This document shows positions 5,452 through 9,617 of a stretch of 9,617 nucleotides of DNA, piece after piece. Origin of the DNA: Gemmatimonadota bacterium (lineage in GTDB: Bacteria > Gemmatimonadota > Gemmatimonadetes > Longimicrobiales > Longimicrobiaceae); the NCBI GenBank assembly GCA_019348475.1, contig JAHWJJ010000145.1:1-9617 (forward strand), in the 5' to 3' direction. Under the pieces are notes generated by a model. The model saw only the letters and a program-made list of their open reading frames with translations, ran no database searches and had not been told where the DNA came from. Each line of letters begins with the position of its first letter. Position 1 is the stretch's first letter. A program made the position numbers and the translations under genes.

Positions 5452-8400
5452 ATGACCGAGCTGTCCGAACGCCTGGCCACGCTTTCCCCGGCCAAACGCG
5501 CGCTGCTGCAAAAGCTGCGCGGCGCCCCGCCCATCCCGCGCGCCCCCGACGGCCCCGCGCCACTCTCCGCGGAGCAGCGGCGGCTGTGGTACGTGCTGCA
5601 GCTGGCGCCCGGCTACCCCGTCTACACCATCCCGCTCGGCTTCAGGCTGCGGGGCGCGCTGCGGGTGGACGCGCTGCTGGACGCGCTGCGCGAGCTGGTG
5701 GCGCGGCACGAGATGCTGCGCGCCGCGTTCGTGGAGCAGGGCGGGGCGCCGGTGCAGGTGGTGCACGACGGCTCCGCGTTCCAGCCGCGGACGGTGGAGG
5801 TGCCCGACGACCAGTGGGCCGCGTCGGAGGCCCGCTGGCAGGCGGACGAGTTCGCGCGCGCCGGGTTCGACCTGGGCGCCGGCGAAACGTTCCGGGCGAC
5901 GCTGGTGCGCGTGGCGAAGGACGAGCATCACCTGCTGATGGGCCTGCACCACCTGGCGGCGGACGGCGGGTCCGCGGGTGTGCTGCTGCGCGAGCTGGGC
6001 GCGCTCTACGCCGCGCGCACCGGGGGCGAACGCGCCCATCTGCCGCCGCCGGCCGTAAGGTTTCGCGACTGGGCGGCGTTCCAGCGCCAGCCGCGCGAGG
6101 GCGCGGAGGCCGACGAGGCGTTCTGGCGCGCGGAGCTGGCCGGAGCGCCGCACGTGCTGGATCTCCCAATGGACCATCCGCGCGCGGCGGCGCAGAGCTG
6201 GGAGGGGTTCAAGCACCCGTTCCCCATCGCGCCGGAGCTCGCCGGGGCGCTGGAGGCCGCGGCCCGGGCGGAGGGCACCACGCTGTACGTGATCTTCGCC
6301 GCGGCGTACGCGCTGCTGCTGTCGCGCTACGCGGGTCAGGAGGATTTTCTGCTGGGGACGCTGCTGGCCAACCGGCCGCGGCCGGAGCTTGCGGAGGTGG
6401 TCGGCTTTTTCGCCAACACGGTGCCGCTGCGCATGCGGATGCACGGCGATCCCACCGTTTCCGAGCTGATCCGGCGCGTGCACGGCACCCTGGCGGATGC
6501 GCACCGGCACGGCGCCCTCCCCTTCGACCGCATCGTGGAGCTGGCGGACCTTCGCCGCGACTTCAGCCGTCCGCCGCTGGTGCAGGCGGTGCTCACCTTT
6601 GGCGGGGGGCCCGCGTCGCCGCTGGACCTGCGCGGGGTGGAGGTGGAGCGGATCGAGATGGATTCGCGCACCGCCATCTTCGACCTCGTGCTGCAGGTGG
6701 AGCGGCACGGGGACGCGCTCGCCGCCGCGCTGCAGGCCCCCGAGGCGCTGCTGGACGAGGCGACGGTGCGGCGGATGGCGCGGCACCTGACCACCATCCT
6801 CGCCGCCATCGCGGGCGACCGCGCGCGCCCCGTGTCGCGGATCGCGCTGGCCGACGGGGAGGAGGTGGCGCAGGTCGCCGCGTGGAGCGACGGAGGCCCG
6901 GCGCTGCTGGAAGAGGGCGTCATCCACCACCTCTTCCAGGCGCAGGCGCGGGAGACGCCGGACGCCGTCGCCCTGGTGCACGGCCATGCCGAGGTCACCT
7001 TCGACGAGCTGAACCGCCGCGCCAACCGCATCGCGCACGGGCTGATCGCGGCGGGAGTGGAACGCGGCGAGTGCGTGGGCGTGTGCCTGGCGCGCACGCC
7101 GGCGCTGGTCGCCGCCATGCTGGGCATTCTGAAGTCCGGCGCCGCGTACGTGCCGATGGACCCCGCGCACCCCGCCCCGCGCCATCGCGCCGCCCTGGCG
7201 CTCTCCGCCGCGCGCCGGGTGATCACGGACGCCGCGTCGCGTGCCGCGCTGGGCGAGCTCCCCGGCTCCGTGGCCGCCGCCACCGTCGCCGAGCTGGAGG
7301 CGGAGGGGGAGGACGATCCCGCGCCGCGCGCCGGGCCGGGCGACCTGGCGTACGTCATCTTCACCTCCGGCTCCACGGGCGGCCCCAAGGGGGTCGCCAT
7401 CGAGCACCGCGCCACGGCCGCCATGCTGGCGTGGGTGCGCGAGCTGCTGGGCGAAGAGCGCTCCGCCGTGCTGGGCGCCACGCCCGTGACCTTCGACGTT
7501 TCCGTCGCGGAGCTGTTCGGCACGCTGTGCTGCGGCGGCACGGTGGTGCTGGTGGAGAACGCGCTGGCCGGCCTTCCCCGCGGCCGCCGCGTGCTGGCCG
7601 CGCCCATGACCCCCACCGCCGCGGCCGAGCTGCTGCGGGAGGGCCGCCTTCCCGCCGGCGCGCAGACGCTGCTGCTGGGTGGCGAGGCGGTGCCGCCGCC
7701 GCTGGTGGGCGCGCTGGCGGAATCCGGCGTGCCGCGCATCGTGAACCTGTGGGGCCCCACGGAAGACACCACGTACAGCACCTGGGCCGTGCTGGAGCCG
7801 GGGGACGACCGCGTGGGCGTGGGCCGGCCCATTCCCGGCGGGCGCGTGTACGTGCTGGACGCGCACCTTCGCCACGCGGGGATCGGCGAGCCGGGCGAGG
7901 TGTGGACGGCGGGCGCGGGGGTCGCCCGGGGATACGCCGCGCGCCCGGCGCTCACCGCGCAGAAGTTCGTCCCGGACCCGTACGGCCCCCCCGGGTCGCG
8001 GATGTACCGTACCCTGGACCGCGGCCGCTGGCGCGAGGACGGCACCCTGGAGTACCTGGGCCGCATGGACGCGCAGGTGAAGGTGCGCGGCCACCGCATC
8101 GAGCTGGAAGAGGTGGAGCAGGCGCTGGCCGCGCACCCCGCCGTGGCCCACGCGGCCGTCGCGGCGCGGGGGGACGGCGGCGCGGGGGCGCGGCTGGCCG
8201 GCTACCTGGTCGCGCGCACCGGCGCCGAGGCGCCGGGGGGAACCGAGCTGCGCGCCTTCCTGCGCGAGCGGCTGCCGGAGTACATGGTCCCCGCCGCGTT
8301 CGCGTGGACGGACGCGCTGCCGCGGACGGGGAGCGGAAAGCTGGACCGCCGCGCCCTCCCGCCGGTGGACGCGGGGCCCGACGGCGCGGAGTTCGTCGCC

Positions 8401-9441
8401 CCGCGGCCGGGGCTGGAGGCGCGGATCGCCGCCGTGTGGCAGGACGTGCTGGGCGTGGACAGGGTCGGCGCGCACGACGACTTCTTCGACCTGGGCGGCC
8501 AGTCCATCCTCGCCACCCGGCTGGTGGCGCGGCTGCAGGGGGAGCTGGGGATCCAGGTCCCCATCGGCATGCTGATGCAGGCGCCGACGGTCGAGGCGCT
8601 GGCCCGCGCCGTGGAGGCGGGGGCGCGGTCCGTCCGCCTTCCCCTGGTTCCCCTGCAGACCTTTGGCGACCGGCCGCCGCTCTTCCTGGCCCACCCGGCG
8701 GGCGGACACGTGATCTGCTACCGGGGGCTGGCGGTGAACCTGGCGCCGGACCAGCCGGTGTACGGCCTGCAGCCGCGGGGGCTGGAGGATGGGGCGGAGC
8801 CCATCGACGACCTGGGGGAGATGGCGGCGTACTACGTGGACGCCATCCGCCGCTTTCGCCCGCGGGGGCCGTACCGACTGGGTGGATGGTCGTTCGGCGG
8901 GGTGGTGGCGTGGGAGATGGCGCGGCAGCTGCGCGCGGCGGGGGAGGAGGTGGACCTGCTGGCCATGCTGGACACCTCGCCGCTGACGGACGAGGCGATC
9001 GAGGCAGACCCGCGCGACGCGGCCGAGGTGATGATGCAGACCATCGGCGGCTACGCGGGGTGGGCGGCGGCGGAGCGCATCACCGTGGACGCGGTGCGCC
9101 ACCTGTCACCACGGGAGATGGCGCTGGCGATGATCGGCCAGGTGGGCGATGCGCGGCTCCTCCCCGAGTCACGCGCGGACCTGATCCTGTCCCTCACGCG
9201 CGTCCGCAGCGCCAACCTGCGCGCGCAGGCCGCGTACGCGCTGCGCCCGTACGACGGCCACCTGACCTACTTTCGCACCGAGGGCTCGGCGGAAGCGCCG
9301 CTGCAGGCCTCCGCGGACACGTTCTGGGGCTCGCGCGCCGCCGGCGTCACGGTGATCCCCGTGACGGGCAACCACGGCACCATCCTGCACGAGCCGCACG
9401 TCTACCCTGTCGTGCGCGGCATCCTGGACCGCGGCGGCTGA
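5452..9441 (+). CDS. Single-module nonribosomal peptide synthetase, C-A-PCP-TE
   Basis: 1329 residues forming one chain-extension module with release domain. Condensation (about 38-470): LSAEQRRLW, RHEMLRAAF, HHLAADG (His166-His167, Asp171), FFANTVPLR and HGALPFDRIVE. Adenylation (about 490-985): FTSGSTGGPKG (637-647), FDVSVAELF, NLWGPTED (G768), GRMDAQVKVRGHRIELEEVE and SGKLDRRALP with Lys963. Carrier: DDFFDLGGQSILATRL with phosphopantetheine Ser1018. Thioesterase (about 1075-1325): GWSFGG nucleophile Ser1147, Asp1174 in MLDTSP, and His1308 in GNHGT, so the triad is complete. The enzyme should activate an amino acid, condense it with an acyl or peptidyl donor, and release the product by hydrolysis or cyclisation. 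Oddities: A7 reads YRTLD (Leu855) where YRTGD is usual, and HHxxxDG is followed by GS, not WS. By eye the specificity positions read D-V-A-P-L-G-L-T-Y-K, which I cannot assign. ATG 5452 has no clear Shine-Dalgarno. No upstream module, MbtH or transporter is visible, so the donor and product are unknown. Confidence 0.97.
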   Translation: MTELSERLATLSPAKRALLQKLRGAPPIPRAPDGPAPLSAEQRRLWYVLQLAPGYPVYTIPLGFRLRGALRVDALLDALRELVARHEMLRAAFVEQGGAPVQVVHDGSAFQPRTVEVPDDQWAASEARWQADEFARAGFDLGAGETFRATLVRVAKDEHHLLMGLHHLAADGGSAGVLLRELGALYAARTGGERAHLPPPAVRFRDWAAFQRQPREGAEADEAFWRAELAGAPHVLDLPMDHPRAAAQSWEGFKHPFPIAPELAGALEAAARAEGTTLYVIFAAAYALLLSRYAGQEDFLLGTLLANRPRPELAEVVGFFANTVPLRMRMHGDPTVSELIRRVHGTLADAHRHGALPFDRIVELADLRRDFSRPPLVQAVLTFGGGPASPLDLRGVEVERIEMDSRTAIFDLVLQVERHGDALAAALQAPEALLDEATVRRMARHLTTILAAIAGDRARPVSRIALADGEEVAQVAAWSDGGPALLEEGVIHHLFQAQARETPDAVALVHGHAEVTFDELNRRANRIAHGLIAAGVERGECVGVCLARTPALVAAMLGILKSGAAYVPMDPAHPAPRHRAALALSAARRVITDAASRAALGELPGSVAAATVAELEAEGEDDPAPRAGPGDLAYVIFTSGSTGGPKGVAIEHRATAAMLAWVRELLGEERSAVLGATPVTFDVSVAELFGTLCCGGTVVLVENALAGLPRGRRVLAAPMTPTAAAELLREGRLPAGAQTLLLGGEAVPPPLVGALAESGVPRIVNLWGPTEDTTYSTWAVLEPGDDRVGVGRPIPGGRVYVLDAHLRHAGIGEPGEVWTAGAGVARGYAARPALTAQKFVPDPYGPPGSRMYRTLDRGRWREDGTLEYLGRMDAQVKVRGHRIELEEVEQALAAHPAVAHAAVAARGDGGAGARLAGYLVARTGAEAPGGTELRAFLRERLPEYMVPAAFAWTDALPRTGSGKLDRRALPPVDAGPDGAEFVAPRPGLEARIAAVWQDVLGVDRVGAHDDFFDLGGQSILATRLVARLQGELGIQVPIGMLMQAPTVEALARAVEAGARSVRLPLVPLQTFGDRPPLFLAHPAGGHVICYRGLAVNLAPDQPVYGLQPRGLEDGAEPIDDLGEMAAYYVDAIRRFRPRGPYRLGGWSFGGVVAWEMARQLRAAGEEVDLLAMLDTSPLTDEAIEADPRDAAEVMMQTIGGYAGWAAAERITVDAVRHLSPREMALAMIGQVGDARLLPESRADLILSLTRVRSANLRAQAAYALRPYDGHLTYFRTEGSAEAPLQASADTFWGSRAAGVTVIPVTGNHGTILHEPHVYPVVRGILDRGG

Positions 9442-9582
9442 CGAGGCCGGCCCTGGTGCTGCGACTGCGGGTGTTCTGGCCAGCGACGCCGGCCTGCGTG
9501 CGGGCGCGGGCCCGCTCCACGACCTCCCCCGCCCCCCGTCACCCCAACATCCCACCGTCTTTTGTGCAGACCCCCAAAAGCA

Positions 9583-9602
9583 TCACGCGGAGGACGCGGA
9601 GG
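9583..9602 (+). repeat. Short dispersed intergenic repeat, copy 2
   Basis: TCACGCGGAGGACGCGGAGG, one mismatch from the minus-strand copy at 948-967. It lies in the 176-base tail after the NRPS stop, where I see no gene and no convincing terminator. The match ends at 9602; the purine-rich sequence that follows (AAGGGAGTGAGGACG) runs to the window edge and may belong to a longer element. Confidence 0.6.
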
Positions 9603-9617
9603 AAGGGAGTGAGGACG

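Noticed and set aside
5299..9102. Minus-strand open frame of 1267 codons opposite the NRPS
   Set aside because: Same low-complexity Arg/His/Gln-rich composition, no domains, and fully antisense to a gene with complete NRPS motifs.
9444..9495. Inverted repeat AGGCCGGC/GCCGGCCT after the NRPS stop as a terminator
   Set aside because: Eight pairs around a 36-base loop with no T-run; GCCGGC palindromes are frequent by chance at this GC content.
9559..9580. Inverted repeat CTTTTG/CAAAAG near the window end
   Set aside because: Six AT-rich pairs and a ten-base loop, too weak to call a structure.

Overview
The window is a very GC-rich bacterial chromosome segment (about 70% GC in hand-counted gene stretches). 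All recognised genes are on the + strand. The house style (ZU5-like lipoprotein, orphan soluble GAF sensor kinase, subtilase, stand-alone NRPS module, and a short intergenic repeat built on CACGCGGAGG) suggests a Gemmatimonadota/Longimicrobium-like bacterium. That placement is inference from remembered family style; a myxobacterium or another high-GC soil phylum is not excluded.

Layout: (1) 1-834, the 3' part of a secreted subtilisin-like S8 protease whose start lies before the window. It is closed by a near-perfect rho-independent terminator at 888-927, followed by a copy of the intergenic repeat. (2) 1217-4586, a probable three-gene operon: a soluble double-GAF histidine kinase, an overlapping small lipoprotein with a ZU5-like domain, and 36 bases later an all-TPR protein. 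This looks like a sensing unit, but no response regulator is in view. (3) 4688-5219, a two-gene DUF433/DUF5615 toxin-antitoxin-type module with overlapping genes and visibly lower GC than its neighbours, probably acquired horizontally. (4) 5452-9441, a single-module nonribosomal peptide synthetase (condensation, adenylation, carrier, thioesterase) behind a good sigma70-type promoter at 5354-5382. (5) 9442-9617, a gene-free tail carrying a second copy of the intergenic repeat in the opposite orientation.

The most interesting item is the NRPS. It is a complete, apparently free-standing C-A-PCP-TE enzyme with no upstream module in view. It has an altered A7 motif (YRTLD in place of YRTGD), an altered residue after the condensation-domain HHxxxDG motif, and a specificity code I cannot match. 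I found no CRISPR array, tRNA, rRNA, prophage or insertion sequence. Nothing here clearly amounts to an undescribed system; the NRPS and the kinase-lipoprotein-TPR operon are the best leads.
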